A stretch of 64,000 bases of DNA from Coenobita brevimanus (taxonomy: Eukaryota > Arthropoda > Malacostraca > Decapoda > Coenobitidae): positions 8,897,140 through 8,961,139 of the forward strand of contig CM064697.1 of the NCBI GenBank assembly GCA_032717465.1, given 5' to 3'. The position numbers were made by a program, and so were the translations under genes. This document shows, one piece after another, positions 13,324-26,834 of this stretch (positions are counted from its first letter, which is position 1; each line of letters starts with the position of its first letter). The notes below the pieces were generated by a model. The model saw only the letters and a program-made list of their open reading frames with translations, had not been told where the DNA came from and did not search any database.

Positions 13324-13660
13324 GTGCTACCTACCTCTTCCTTAGCCTTTATCATTCTTTTTCTGTGTCTGTCCTCCTCTCTTCCTATTTCTCCCATCTT
13401 TCCTGTCACTTCTTATTGCTTTTCTTTCCTTCACAGGTGGCTTTACATTGAGTGACAAGCCAAATGGTTTCCTGTAAGCCAAGAAACCATTTACAACGCT
13501 GGGTGGTTACCATATAACCAACCCATACGTGCTCCCTACATGTCAACGAGTGGGTTGGTGGAGGGTTAGTGCCCCTCCCTGTATAATAAGTAACTCAAAG
13601 TCAAGTGGCCACCCCTTACGGGATTATGGCGTCTGGCAATAGATAGATAGATAGATAGAT
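13324..13660 (+). mobile_element. 337-bp ATAG-tailed retroelement (SINE-like), copy A
   Basis: It is highly similar over its whole length to an inverted copy at 31980-32309; the flanks do not match, so these are full units. It contains CAGGTGGCTTTACATTGAGT, GTGGGTTGGTGGAGGGTTAG and GGCCACCCCTTACGGGATTA, then CAATAGATAGATAG as a microsatellite tail typical of non-LTR retroposition. No protein is encoded and I see no clear tRNA-like A/B boxes. The last 40 bp or so are shared with the LINE end at 21390-21432, which suggests mobilisation by that LINE. It could instead be a 3' fragment of a longer LINE. Confidence 0.75.

Positions 13661-16457
<2,797 letters not shown>

Positions 16458-16504
<47 letters not shown>
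16458..16504. repeat. (CA)n microsatellite
   Basis: A perfect CA array of about 23 units. Confidence 0.95.
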
Positions 16505-16507
<3 letters not shown>

Positions 16508-17059
16508 CTACTCTCATTCTCTCTCTGATAGTGGTTGTGTGGCGTATAAAGACCTTATCCAGCCAAATTACGAAGCTTACCAGGATCAACATAAGGACAT
16601 CAAGACTAGATTAACCCATGTAATGACCTCTACATACTCCTACATTAGCCACGGCAATGATACACATTGCAACGTGGCAGGACAAAAGTACTGGACCGAA
16701 ACATAAAATACACACCTGTATTATCAGAACACCTGCCATTCACACGTGTTGCGCAGGTGGAGGAAAAACAGGAAGGGGTATCACTGTTGTCGCTCGAATC
16801 TTAACACTCCTTTCCCTTTGTTGCTAAATTCTCTCTCCCTGTAAAAAGAAATTATTGTCAAAGATCCGGCCAAGGGAAACAGAGAGGAGATAAAAGGGCT
16901 AATTACATATACATTTATCAAAAGTAAAAGATTAATAAGTAACATAAAGGCGTTAATGAGAGGCGTGGGTGTAAGCGAGGGAGAAAGGAAGGGAAAAACA
17001 AAAGCAGAAATACCAGAATACATGAAGGAAAGTACAGTTTGAGTTCAAGACCGAATAAA

Positions 17060-17238
17060 GGATGACGGTAATGGTGATGGTAATGCAGGTGGCAGTGGCG
17101 GTGGCGGTGATGCATGATGACGGTGCGTGGTGGTACGGATGGTGGTAGTGATACTGGTGGTGATAGTTTTGGTGATAGTGATGATGGTGCGTGGTGGCAG
17201 TGCTGGTAGTGTTGGTTGTAGTGGCATCCGTGTTGTTG

Positions 17239-17270
<32 letters not shown>

Positions 17271-17285
17271 GGTAGTAACAGAGAA
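17060..17285. repeat. Imperfect GGT/GTT/GAT trinucleotide region
   Basis: About 225 bp of GGT, GAT and GTT units, including a (GTT)8-type run near 17232. The rest of 16505-17860 is mixed sequence without a recognised gene. Confidence 0.85.
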
Positions 17286-17860
17286 GGTGGCCGTGGTAAA
17301 AATAGTAAAGGACAGTGGATGTAATAAAAGAATGAGTGGTTTTTGATGAGCCAATATGTGCGGCGTTTTTAGGAGTGTAAATGTCAGGGATACAAACAGC
17401 CATGACCTATGCACGTGGCAGATGTTGTTGTTGTGGTCCAATGAGTCAATGAAAGTACACTGGAAAAGGTGAAAGCGGTCTGGTGGCAGCAAGAAAAATA
17501 TAAATACTATAAACATGTCTGGTGATTCATAGCGACTGTTCATACCTGGTTCACTATACGAAATCTCTCATTGACTGAATAATATCGCGTGGAAAAGAAT
17601 GTATAAAAGGTGTCAAGGTAGTGAATAGGGGAGGGGTACTAAAAATGGCAATCAGGACCAAAATGAATAAAAACTGAATCGATGATGAGCCAAGAGTAAG
17701 TAATTACATGAAGGACTGTTTACCCAATGGATGACATGAGTTACCTGCAGCTTAGTAAATTTATGAATATGTGTGTAATAATGCTTGTATCAGTAGTCAT
17801 CAGTATAATTATCAGCATCAGTATTAACCCGTTGTGAGTTATATATCCACTTTATCAATC

Positions 17861-17940
17861 CCTTCACTACGAGTACCCCTATGATGAATTAAAGCGTTTG
17901 GCGGAAACAGAAATAAACTAAAAAAAAATGCCATCGTATT
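17861..17940. mobile_element. piggyBac-like MITE fragment
   Basis: CCCTTCACTACGAGTACC at the left, and an AAATGCCATCG segment at the right that resembles the family right end. No intact TTAA on either side. Confidence 0.45.
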
Positions 17941-17958
17941 TATGTGGCTGAGTAGTTA

Positions 17959-17959
<1 letters not shown>

Positions 17960-17996
<37 letters not shown>
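17960..17996. repeat. (AAT)n microsatellite
   Basis: About 12 AAT units. Confidence 0.93.
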
Positions 17997-18129
17997 CAAT
18001 CCAGGAACATAAAACTCGTCCTCCTCTTACGTTTAGTCACTGCACAGCTCTGATCATGCAATACTCGCAGTTGCATTGGCTGCAGTTCCAGCTTTCTTCT
18101 TTGCAATGAGGCCTGAGTTGCTCGTCGGA

Positions 18130-18895
18130 AAAAAATAACAACCATTCTTCTCTTTTCCTATCTTCTTCCTTTCTTCCCTGTCGCTTTTCCGCTCTTACTC
18201 TTCTCACTTCATATTTTCATCTCTTTTTCGTTCTATTACCCGTTCATTCCACTCTTTTTTTCTATCCATACTTTACCCAATTCCTCGTCTTCCTCCAACT
18301 TCTTCTTTCTCTTCCCCACACTCTTCCGGATACAACTTTCTCTTTTCTATCATCTCTTATTTCTTTTATCTTCTCATCTCTTTCCTCCTCATCTTCTTAC
18401 AACCAATACTTCTTTTTCTTCTTTTCCTTCCATTTTAGTCTACATTTCTCTTTTCCCGACTTTCTTCTTTTCCTCTCTCTTGCACTTCGTTTTCTTCCTT
18501 CATTTACTTTCCAATCTCCTCTATCTTACCCTGCGTTCCTACCCCCTTCTCTATCCTTTCTCTACTACTTTTTCTTTATTTCTCCCTCCTTTCCACTCCC
18601 TCTCCCCTCTTATCCCTTCCTTCTCTCCTCCCTTCCATTCTCTCTCCCTTCCCTCTCTGCTCCTTTTCAATCCCCCTCTCCTCCTTTCTAATTCCTCTCT
18701 TCTCATTTCCGTGCTTTCTCCCTTCCTTTCCATTCCCTTTCTCCTCTTTTCCCTTCTCTCTCATCCTTTCCATTCCCTCCCCTCTTCCATTCTCTCCCAT
18801 CCCCTCCACTTTCTCTCCCCTCTCCTTTCCACTCCCTCTCTCGTCCTTTCCACTCCCTCTCCCCTCTTTCCCATCTCTTCTCCCCTTCTTCAAGC
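18130..18895. repeat. Pyrimidine-rich block
   Basis: About 765 bp in which C and T dominate the + strand, with recurrent CTCCCTCTCC and TTTCCATTCCC. The minus-strand frames are Glu/Arg/Gly-rich composition artefacts. Confidence 0.85.
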
Positions 18896-18939
18896 CAGAC
18901 AGCTGACCGGTCATATTCAAGGGGATGGATTGCCAGTCT

Positions 18940-19947
18940 GGTCGTCTGAAGGAGGGAGGGAGGGAGTGAGGAAGGAAGAGATGGAAGGAGGGAGGGAGGG
19001 AAGGAGAGATGGAAGGAGAGAGGGAGGGAAGGTGGAAGGGGGGATGGGAGGGACCAATGAGGGAAGAGGGGAACAAGGGTGGGAGGGAGGGAGGGAGAGA
19101 TGGAAGAAAGGATGACTGGAGGCAGAAAAACAGGAAGAAAGAAGCAGGAAGGGAGGAGAAGTAAGGGAGGTGCCAATGAGGGAAAAAGGGAGGGAGGGAG
19201 GAACGATTAGAGGAAGAAACAACCGAGGATCAAAGGTGGGATGACTGGAGATGAGACGGAGGGAGGATGGGAGGCAAGAATAGAGGAAAGGAGAGAGGAA
19301 AGAGGAGATGATTAGAAGAAGGAGGGAGGGAGGATGGAAAGAGGAAGGGAAAGAAGAATTCAGGGAGGAAAGAAGGGAGAAGGGTGGGATGATTCAGTGA
19401 AGGGTGAGAAGTGGGTGGGGAGGGGATGGAAAAAAACGAGGGAGGATGAAGGAAGGGAGGACCAGAGGGAGGGGAAAGGGATGAGATGAGATGAGAGGGA
19501 TGAGATGAAAATGATGACGGGAAAGAGAATGAAAGGATGAAGGGAGTGATGCTGGAAGATGGATAAACGAGACTAAACATGAGAGGGAGGGGTAAAATTG
19601 AGGGTAAGAAATTAGACTTTATGAAAAACAAACACGTATAAAAGGGGGAACAAAAAGATAAATGGAGAGGAAGAACTGAGAGGAAATAGGAACTAGGACA
19701 CATAAAGCAGAGATAAACTGGGAATACACTAACAGATAAAAGGAAACGTAAAAATGAGAGAGAAATATAAGAGATGAATACAGAAGAGAGACAGACAGGA
19801 GGAGAATTTTGTGACAAGTAAAAATAAGAGGAAACAGAATAATGGACACAGAAACATAGATATAAAAAAAAAAAAAAAAAAAAAAGCAGATAAAAGGAGT
19901 GCATGAAGCGAGAGGGATATATTACAGGAAAACAGGCAGAATGAACC

Positions 19948-19994
<47 letters not shown>

Positions 19995-20730
19995 GGTGAA
20001 AGTGAGAGCAATACAAAAACAAATCAAAGGAAAAAAAAAGACACGAGACACAGAAGAGACAGGAAAAGGGAAAAATTATAGAGAAAAAAAGGAGGTACAC
20101 TTGAGATGGGCAGAGAAACACACAGATAAATGAGTTAACCATATATCAGGAGAAGAGGAGAAAGTGATAAGGAAAACGAAAAGGGGGGAAAAAGAAAAGG
20201 AGGCAAACGCAAAGAAAATGGGAATCACCAAATAACATGAAAATGTAAGGAGGTACTAAGTAAAAACAATAATGGCTAAAGAACGTACAGATAAAAAAAA
20301 AAAAAATAAATAACTAAAAGACAGGAGAAAGACACGGGAAAAAAGGGTTACAGTGACACAAAGGCAAAACAGGGTAAGCAAATTACAGGAGATAATGAAG
20401 TAAGAGGAAAACAGAAAAAAAGGGGGATACAGAAACACACAGACAAGACAGGAACAAACTGATAAAAAGGGCAGATGGAAGTCAGTATGAAAAAGAACTA
20501 AGGATTCAGGAAGACAAAAATGAAGGAGGAATAAGCAGACAAAAGGAAGGGTGGGTGAAGCGAGATGAAACAGGGTGCGGAGAGGAAAGAGGAAGCGGTG
20601 TGGAAGAGCCAAATGGAGATGGGAATAGGGACTGGTCAGCTTAGCAGGGAAGGAAGGAAGGAAAGAAGGAAGGATGGATGGATGGATGGATGGATGGATG
20701 GATGGAAGGAAGGGCATATCTTGGGGGGGA
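18940..20730. repeat. Purine-rich block
   Basis: About 1.8 kb of G/A-rich + strand. It starts with GGGA repeats (about 18950-19220) that mirror the pyrimidine block on the other side of a 45-bp mixed spacer. It contains a poly(A) run near 19864-19885, an (AAT)n array at about 19947-19991 and a (GGAT)n array at about 20673-20705. No gene recognised. Confidence 0.85.
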
Positions 20731-20756
20731 GTGGAGGGGGTTGGATGTTACAGTTC

Positions 20757-21060
20757 AGAGATTCTGGGAGACACAGGAGGCTGTGGAGGGTATTGTGAGA
20801 GATAATGAAGGTTGTGGGAGACTGGGGATTGTAAGAGATAAGGAGGCTGTGGGAGATATTTTAGGAATTTAGGATATTGATGCTGCGGGATATACCGGGA
20901 GATGTGGGAGATAATGTGGGAGATACTGGAAGTTGTGGGAGATACTGGAAGCTGCGGGAGATACTGAAGGCTGAGGGAGATACTAGGAGATTTGAGAGAT
21001 AATACAGGTAGTGGGAGATATTGGAGGTCATGGAGGATACTGCAGGATAAGGGAGATAAA
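20757..21060. repeat. Degenerate 19-bp minisatellite
   Basis: Units close to TGTGGGAGATACTGGAAGC repeat through about 300 bp. The cleanest run, near 20915-20990, has an exact 19-bp period. Confidence 0.85.
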
Positions 21061-21099
21061 TACACGAAGTAAGACGGCTTAGCTTAGAGGCTGTGCAGT

Positions 21100-21432
21100 A
21101 AATTAAGAGGATCGATTAGATATAAAGAAGCGTTGTGGTGTGGATGTGGATGTGATAGGAAGCGTTATGAGGAACACACTGAGGTGGTTTGGCCATGCGG
21201 AGAGGATGGAGGGTGAAAGACTGACGAAGAGAGTGTATGTGAGTGAGGTGGAGGGGGGAAGAGGGAGGGGGAGGCCGAGGATGAGATGGAGGGATGGGGT
21301 GGAGAGGTATATGAGAGGGGGGGCGTGAGTTGGGAGCAGGGCAGTGAAATGGCGGGGGACAGGGCGACTTGGAGGCAAATTTGTTTGTGGCCACCCTAAA
21401 CGGGATTGAGGCGTCTGGCAATAGATAGATTA
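21100..21432 (+). pseudogene. LINE (non-LTR retrotransposon) 3' end, ORF2 C-terminus remnant
   Basis: A + strand frame ending at 21328 encodes LRWFGHAERM (Trp near 21185), followed by the basic segment RGRGRPRMRWRDGVE. This is the typical C-terminal signature after the reverse transcriptase of many LINE ORF2 proteins. The reverse-transcriptase core is absent, so the copy is 5' truncated. After the stop come about 100 bp and then GGCCACCCTAAACGGGATT and GGCGTCTGGCAATAGATAG, a 3' tail shared with the 337-bp elements at 13324 and 31980. I cannot assign the LINE clade from this fragment. Confidence 0.8.
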
Positions 21433-21439
21433 GAATTCT

Positions 21440-21567
21440 CGCTGCCATTTCAAGTCGATTTTATTCAGCTGAAGGATGGCATTTCATTGAGGGTGTTAAA
21501 GATACTTATTTAAGACCGTCTGACGATACTAAGAATAAAACAAAAAGACGTCATTGTACTGAAAGGG
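21440..21567. mobile_element. piggyBac-like MITE copy
   Basis: It contains CAAGTCGATTTTATTCAGC and ends GTCATTGTACTGAAAGGG, followed by TTAA at 21568-21571. The left boundary, next to the LINE tail, is unclear. Confidence 0.55.
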
Positions 21568-21686
21568 TTAAGAATGACGGAAAGACGGGACCTTCTCGGA
21601 AAATCTGCGGCTGGCGTGATAGGTGAGAGGTTCAGAGAAAGATTATGAAACGGTGTGGAAGTGAGAAAGAGGAGATACAGAGTGGA

Positions 21687-21689
<3 letters not shown>

Positions 21690-21738
<49 letters not shown>
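21690..21738. repeat. (GA)n microsatellite
   Basis: A perfect GA array of about 24 units. Confidence 0.95.
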
Positions 21739-21740
<2 letters not shown>

Positions 21741-21858
21741 GAACTTAGAATATAGAGTTACCCTTAAAGGATGTGAGCTAACTTAATTATTTCACTCTTG
21801 CTACCGCCTCAAGATTATATTCATCTTCGGGGTGGCCTCTCGCATGAATAAATGTTAA

Positions 21859-21940
21859 CCCGTTCAGACTGAGGACGTCTTTTGTTGTTAATCTTTGCTA
21901 CTTTCATTCAACTTCAGCGGGATCTCTTGTAGTGAAGGTG
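21859..21940. mobile_element. piggyBac-like MITE, short 82-bp form
   Basis: Flanked by TTAA at 21855-21858 and 21941-21944. The left end is CCCGTTCAGACTGAGGACG and the right end is TGTAGTGAAGGTG, imperfect inverted repeats of the family ends. Confidence 0.65.
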
Positions 21941-22021
21941 TTAATGACGGGTATATCTAGTTCCAAAAGCCTCTCAAAGTTGCAGTAAATCGCCTAGAGA
22001 TAAAGAATAATAAATCCCTTT

Positions 22022-22137
22022 CGTGTCAATAGGTGGGTTGGCGGAGGGTTAGTGTCCCTCCCCGTAAAACAACTAACTCAATGACAAACGGCCACCCCTT
22101 AAGGAATCATGGTGTCTGGATATAGACAGACAGATAG
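22022..22137 (+). mobile_element. 5'-truncated copy of the ATAG-tailed retroelement
   Basis: Matches the last third of the 13324 element: GTGGGTTGGCGGAGGGTTAG, CGGCCACCCCTTAAGGA and GGTGTCTGG, with a degenerate GATA/GACA tail. Starting inside the element fits 5' truncation during target-primed reverse transcription. Confidence 0.75.
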
Positions 22138-22139
22138 AT

Positions 22140-23430
22140 GGATAGGAAAATATACATCATCAAACTGAAAATACTGAGGCTGTAAGTGGAGAGTCTAGAC
22201 GGGCCTGGATATTGGAGGAATGTGTGGACGTTCTGTAAAGCTGAAGACATTTTTAAGAGAGTTAGAAAATTTTGAGGATCTTTTGGCTTGAAATGAATTT
22301 AAAAGATTTTCTATAGCATGAAGATTCCTGGATAAAGGGTGGGCGGGTTTTAAATACTGTGGTACACTTACAAGGAAAAGATGATGTTCACTATGTTGTA
22401 TCTGAACTCTGATTTCTGGATACAAACAGGTTATTAAAGTATATTATATGGAAAGGGTGGGATATCCTGTCAACTTGGAAACGTGTAAAAATAGCGAGTA
22501 AAACCTTTCTGTAACGCTTATCTACGACTCGCGTGGCAGTAAGCCGCTACCTAAGGTATTTTCCTTTAGGTTACTGAGACTGCGAGAATAATATCGCTGA
22601 AATACTTATTTTAAAACATATTCAGTATAATTACAACATATCCTTAAATCTATGATGCACCTAAAATTTATAAACGGTATACTACTAAAACATTATAACC
22701 ACACATCTAACTAAATCCCATGAAAAAGTAAGGTTTGGCAAACAAAGAAATACACCCTCAATCAATAAGAGAGAAAGAGGGGGGGGGGGAGAGCCAGGGC
22801 GTTGGTAGCACTGCCGAACGGCCAGACCAAACACAGGGTCTCCTGCATCCCCTCACTCAGCGCTGCCAACGTCATCATCTCCCCCCCTCCCCTTCACACC
22901 CTCACCCCCGCCAGTCCCCAACCCCACCACGGCACTCGCATGGGGAACTCCACTCAATCATGTATAGGAGAATTTGTCCCTTTCCTTTCATTCCATAAAC
23001 AATCCTCTTTCATAATTCATAACTTTCGTCAAATAGTTGTTTTCTGTTTTCGTTGTTTTCATCTACTGTGCTTCCCTCCTCGGAGCATACTGTATACCTC
23101 GCAAGAGATAGCATGGAACTAGCATTTTTTCCCCTTTATAAGCTTGTGTTTTAGTAAGGGCACCGTGTGATGTTTGAGGCAGCGTGAACGTGTGTGGTTA
23201 GTGTCAAGGTGTCAAGCACTGTGCGTAAACACTGATGATGCAGGAGTGAGTTTGTACACAACCACCGCACTGCTCACCCTGGCACTTTGTGTAAACGCTT
23301 TCATGTTCAGGTTGCAAAGTTAAACACACCTGCGAGATGCACCACAGGACGTCAGTGTTATTAATATTACTCAGGGTAGCTGCTGTAGCAATACAAGTAG
23401 TTACAGTAAAATTACCTGACCAAGTTGTTT
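22140..23430. other. Upstream intronic sequence of Abd-B (inferred)
   Basis: AT-rich complex sequence just before the Abd-B 3' splice site. No upstream Abd-B exon is recognisable. Open frames near 22735-23122 straddle a G-run and a C-rich patch and have no Hox-like features. Strand assignment follows only from the + strand exon that ends this interval. Confidence 0.5.
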
Positions 23431-23456
23431 CTAACTGTGAATTTCTTTCGTTACAG
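23431..23456 (+). other. 3' splice site of the Abd-B homeobox exon
   Basis: A CTAAC branch-point-like motif at 23431-23435 (inferred) is followed by a T-rich tract and TTACAG, with the AG at 23455-23456. Translation of the downstream frame gives an Abd-B-like sequence from the first codons after this AG, which fixes the exon start at 23457. The exon begins with two bases of a split codon (intron phase 1). Confidence 0.85.
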
Positions 23457-23806
23457 GCGCCTTGGGTTCGATCTCTCAGGAGTGGACGGGTACGATGACG
23501 GTGCGGAAGAAGCGGAAGCCGTACTCCAAGTTCCAGACGCTGGAGCTAGAAAAGGAGTTCCTGTACAACGCCTACGTGTCCAAGCAGAAGCGGTGGGAGT
23601 TAGCGCGCAACCTCAACCTCACCGAACGCCAGGTCAAAATATGGTTCCAGAACCGCCGCATGAAGAACAAGAAAAATAGCCAAAGACAGGCAGCGCAGGA
23701 GGCGGCGGCAGCGAACGGTGCGGGGGCCGGCACCCCCTCCTCCGGGGGTGGCACCCCGGGCCACCAGCCTAACACCCCTCAGACGCCTAACACTATTAAG
23801 CCTTGA
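23457..23806 (+). CDS. Abd-B: Abdominal-B homeodomain exon (3'-terminal coding exon, partial gene)
   Basis: Posterior-class Hox transcription factor that specifies posterior segments, acting in the nucleus by DNA binding. The exon encodes about 115 residues to a TGA at 23804-23806. The frame reads [11 protein letters not shown], then a complete 60-residue homeodomain at 23501-23680. It starts [11 protein letters not shown], contains [15 protein letters not shown] (helix 2 region), and has the recognition helix [15 protein letters not shown] with Trp48, Phe49, Gln50 and Asn51 intact. The EWTG and [11 protein letters not shown] start and the [10 protein letters not shown] segment are Abd-B/Hox9-13 hallmarks; no YPWM-type hexapeptide is expected and none is seen. 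Two positions differ from the Drosophila protein as I recall it: Tyr22 for Phe and Asn39 for Gln. The C-terminus after NSQRQ is Ala/Gly/Pro/Thr-rich and ends NTIKP. The N-terminal exons are not recognised in this window. The exon is GC-rich against AT-rich surroundings. No frameshift or stop is present, so it looks functional. Confidence 0.97.
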
Positions 23807-24990
23807 CCAGTGCAGGCCGCCTGCCCCACCGCCCCCAGCCTGCCCCCCGCCCCGGCCCTGTCTCACTCTCATTCTCACGTCCACCCCGCCCTCCCGACCA
23901 TCTCGGGTGACATGTGGGCGTAAACCCTCCATGGTGCCGGGACGAGGGTTCTGACGGGTCGCAAAGGACACCGACCTGCCGCAGTGGGCCGCACCTCTAG
24001 CAGATGTAGTGCGCTGCCAAGTCTCTGTGCTTGCGACCTTCATCAGTTTTGTGCGTCAGAAAACATAAGTTTTAAAAAACATTGCGCCTGTGTCGTCCCA
24101 GGACAATGAGTAAGTAAAGGGACGCCAGGTGCCACACGTCAGGCTGGCGGCAGTGTGATGGACAGGTGAAACTTTGTGACACATTACGCAAAGTAAATAC
24201 AATGTGTCACTGTGCAAGACAGAGACTTGTACAAGGCAAAATTCTACCCTTTCGGAACAAATCTTACCATTTCTCCCCACTCAACTAAATCAACCAACCC
24301 ACTCCCTCACCACTGTCTACAACATCTCCCTCCCCATCCCAATTTCTGTGACGCGTTTCCATTTCCTTCTTCCTCACCTTTCACGACTCCCTCCTGAAGT
24401 GTGTAGATGACAGACGAGGTGACCCATCCAACCTGGAGCCACTCGTCCCATGCCAAGTCAGGGGGATCAGGTGGAAACCCTCTGACACCCTAGCGAGGCA
24501 GCGAAGTGAGGAACTAAGTGGTGAAGGAGATAACTGTGTGACGAAGAAATTACTACATGAGACTGATGTAACAGAAGCATTCTCCCATCCCATTCTCCTT
24601 CTTACATACATCCCCTAACCCCTCCATACTCCCATCCCTCCAGCCACCCTCTCCCCCCCTCCCACACCCTACCTTCTTCCTGCCTCCCACTTTGTACATT
24701 ACTATTTAACGTCAGGTGTAATAAATGTAAATAAGTGAATTCCATTTCGTACGCTGTAGGTATTGTGCTTAAATGTTCCATTATTCATTTTTTTCCCTCT
24801 TCGATGTACCAGAGTCTATTTGTGGAGATAAAAAAAATAATAACTAACTGTTGAAGAAGCAGAGCCTGAGTGTTGATTATCATTAGTGACCTGGGCAGCT
24901 TTACCTGTACATCTTATTGTGTTTTTGTTGTTATGTTTTGTTGTAACCAGTGACGCAGCCAAGAAAATAAACACCACCACATGATATCAA
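23807..24990 (+). other. Abd-B: Abd-B 3' UTR (inferred)
   Basis: Follows the TGA. The first 240 bp are very GC-rich and the later part is AT-richer. AATAAA signals occur at 24720-24725 and 24966-24971, and a later one at 25291-25296, so the UTR may be about 0.95, 1.2 or 1.5 kb. A TGTAAATA Pumilio-type motif lies at 24726-24733, an inference from a short motif. Open frames in this stretch on either strand are not homologous to anything I recognise. Confidence 0.65.
24966..24971 (+). promoter_or_regulatory. Candidate poly(A) signal AATAAA
   Basis: AATAAA followed within about 25-45 bp by a G/T-rich stretch (GTGTCAGTTTGGTGATGTG). This spacing and composition fit a cleavage/polyadenylation site for the Abd-B transcript. 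Alternatives are AATAAA at 24720 and at 25291. Confidence 0.5.
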
Positions 24991-25084
24991 GTGTCAGTTT
25001 GGTGATGTGAGAGGTCTGGCAGATTAATGCATGTAAACATAGTGATCACGCATGCCGATGCTGTGTGATTATGAGGTCTAGTTG

Positions 25085-25085
<1 letters not shown>

Positions 25086-25149
<64 letters not shown>
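25086..25149. repeat. (TG)n microsatellite
   Basis: A perfect TG array of about 32 units, about 100 bp past the candidate polyadenylation site. Confidence 0.96.
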
Positions 25150-25150
<1 letters not shown>

Positions 25151-25631
25151 TAATGAAAATCTCGTGTATCGTGTCGATTTAAAAAATAAGAAAGAAAAAT
25201 GCATTGGAGTTGAAACTGCGTATTATTATTATGATTATGATTAATATGATTATTATAATTATATCATAGTCTGTTAGTCATGAACACTGAAATAAATGAA
25301 TGTGTTATGTACTTCCATGAACTTCAGAGTGAAATGTTACGTTGCATCTTGTCCAATCTGTAATCAATTCTTTAACGATGGCAAGAAGGTGCAGGAGGAG
25401 GAAGAAGGGAGAAAGCAGTCTGATCCGTAACTACTTATTGCTTTTCCACCCGAGATCCAGTTCTGACCTTACCTACACATTCGTAAAATCACTAAAATTG
25501 TTTACTTTTAACATGAGTTTATAATTTGAAAGAACATAAACACATCAAATGAAAACTGTATTTAAACTACATTTTTTTCACAACGAACGCAAATCTTGAG
25601 CCGTATGCAATGAACCAGATGTAATACTAAG

Positions 25632-25790
25632 ACACACACACACACACACACACACACAAAACCCTCCCCCACAGACACACCACCCACGCACCCCTCCCCA
25701 CACACACACACCTCCCCCACCCACCCCACCCCACACACACACAATCACCCACACACCCAGCCACGCATACACACACACCAGAACGCGCAG
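25632..25790. repeat. (AC)n and degenerate CA/CCCCAC stretch
   Basis: An AC array followed by C/A-only sequence with CCCCAC and CCCAC units. The rest of 25150-26329 is AT-rich with no recognised gene. Confidence 0.88.
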
Positions 25791-26329
25791 AAACATAATC
25801 ATCATAAAATCCAATTCGCTTTTTCTTTAATTTGCTCTCCATGAAGCTTTAATATATCGGTGACTGGTGCCTCCCTGCCCCTTCTCCTCCTCCTCTCAGC
25901 CTCACCAACATGTAATCCAAGACCTGAATGTGGTTTTTTATTTGTGTACCTCTTGTTTAACCCTTGCTCCTTAGGTCAGCTCAGCGTAAATGATAGTTTC
26001 ATTAAGACTTGTACAAACATTAATAGCCATTCGCCAACCCTTCTCCCCTCCCCTCCTCCCTACCAGTTGAATAGGGTGATGTTTGGTTTTTCTATATCAT
26101 CATTATTATTTTCGCTGTGCATTGTAGAGAAAGATATCTGTTCTACGATAAGCGGTATCTGTATTCGTCTACCGGTTAAGCGATAAGGTTTGTAAGTGTT
26201 TTTTATAACCCAAGGGTGAAAAAAAAAAATAATGACTATGTTCGTAGAGAGTACCGACTGATGGGAACGAGGGAGTGTGCTGAAGGAAAAACAAGAGTCA
26301 TCCCTCAAAACAATTTCTCTATTTTTTCA

Positions 26330-26537
26330 CCCCTTCACTACGAGGACGGCTTTTATATTTTATCCCTGCTACTTCCAGACGATTATTGTTAAAATTAAGA
26401 CATTATCAGAGAAAAATAAAGAGGCGAATGAAGCTTATCTCAAACTCCTCCCAGTTCTAAAAGGCTCTCCTAAGCTTGACAAAATCGTCTGGCAGTGGAA
26501 AGAATAAAATACGTAGGTGGTCATCGTAGTGAAAGGG
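26330..26537. mobile_element. piggyBac-like MITE, near full length (about 208 bp)
   Basis: The left end CCCCTTCACTACGAGG and the right end CATCGTAGTGAAAGGG are inverted repeats. The similarity extends about 55 bp inward: ATTTTATCCCTGC with CCAGACGATT at the left, and AATCGTCTGGC with GAATAAAAT at the right. TTAA follows at 26538-26541; the left site has decayed to TTCA. CCC-starting ends with TTAA targets are diagnostic of the piggyBac superfamily. It has no coding capacity. Confidence 0.75.
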
Positions 26538-26725
26538 TTAATGTGTTTCTTCCCGTGTGCAGCCAGCCTCACAAGAGCCACCATGACCCGACCTAATGTG
26601 ACCTTGGCAGAGAGAGAGAATAGCAGGGACAAATATTTTCTCAATTTAGTTCCCTTGCCGAATTATTTATCGTAATTTCTCTCTCCCTTCCAGTCTGTTT
26701 GCTTCCCTTCCCCTCTTATTCCGTC

Positions 26726-26728
<3 letters not shown>

Positions 26729-26770
<42 letters not shown>

Positions 26771-26786
26771 ATATATTTTTCTTTTA

Positions 26787-26834
<48 letters not shown>

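Noticed and set aside
22735..23122. Open frames just upstream of the Abd-B acceptor as a possible Abd-B N-terminal exon
   Set aside because: The frames are driven by a G-run and a C-rich patch, have no Hox-like motifs, and no donor compatible with phase 1 was evident.
23572..24043. Antisense and alternate-frame open reading frames over the Abd-B exon and UTR
   Set aside because: Shadows of the GC-rich coding exon; no independent evidence.
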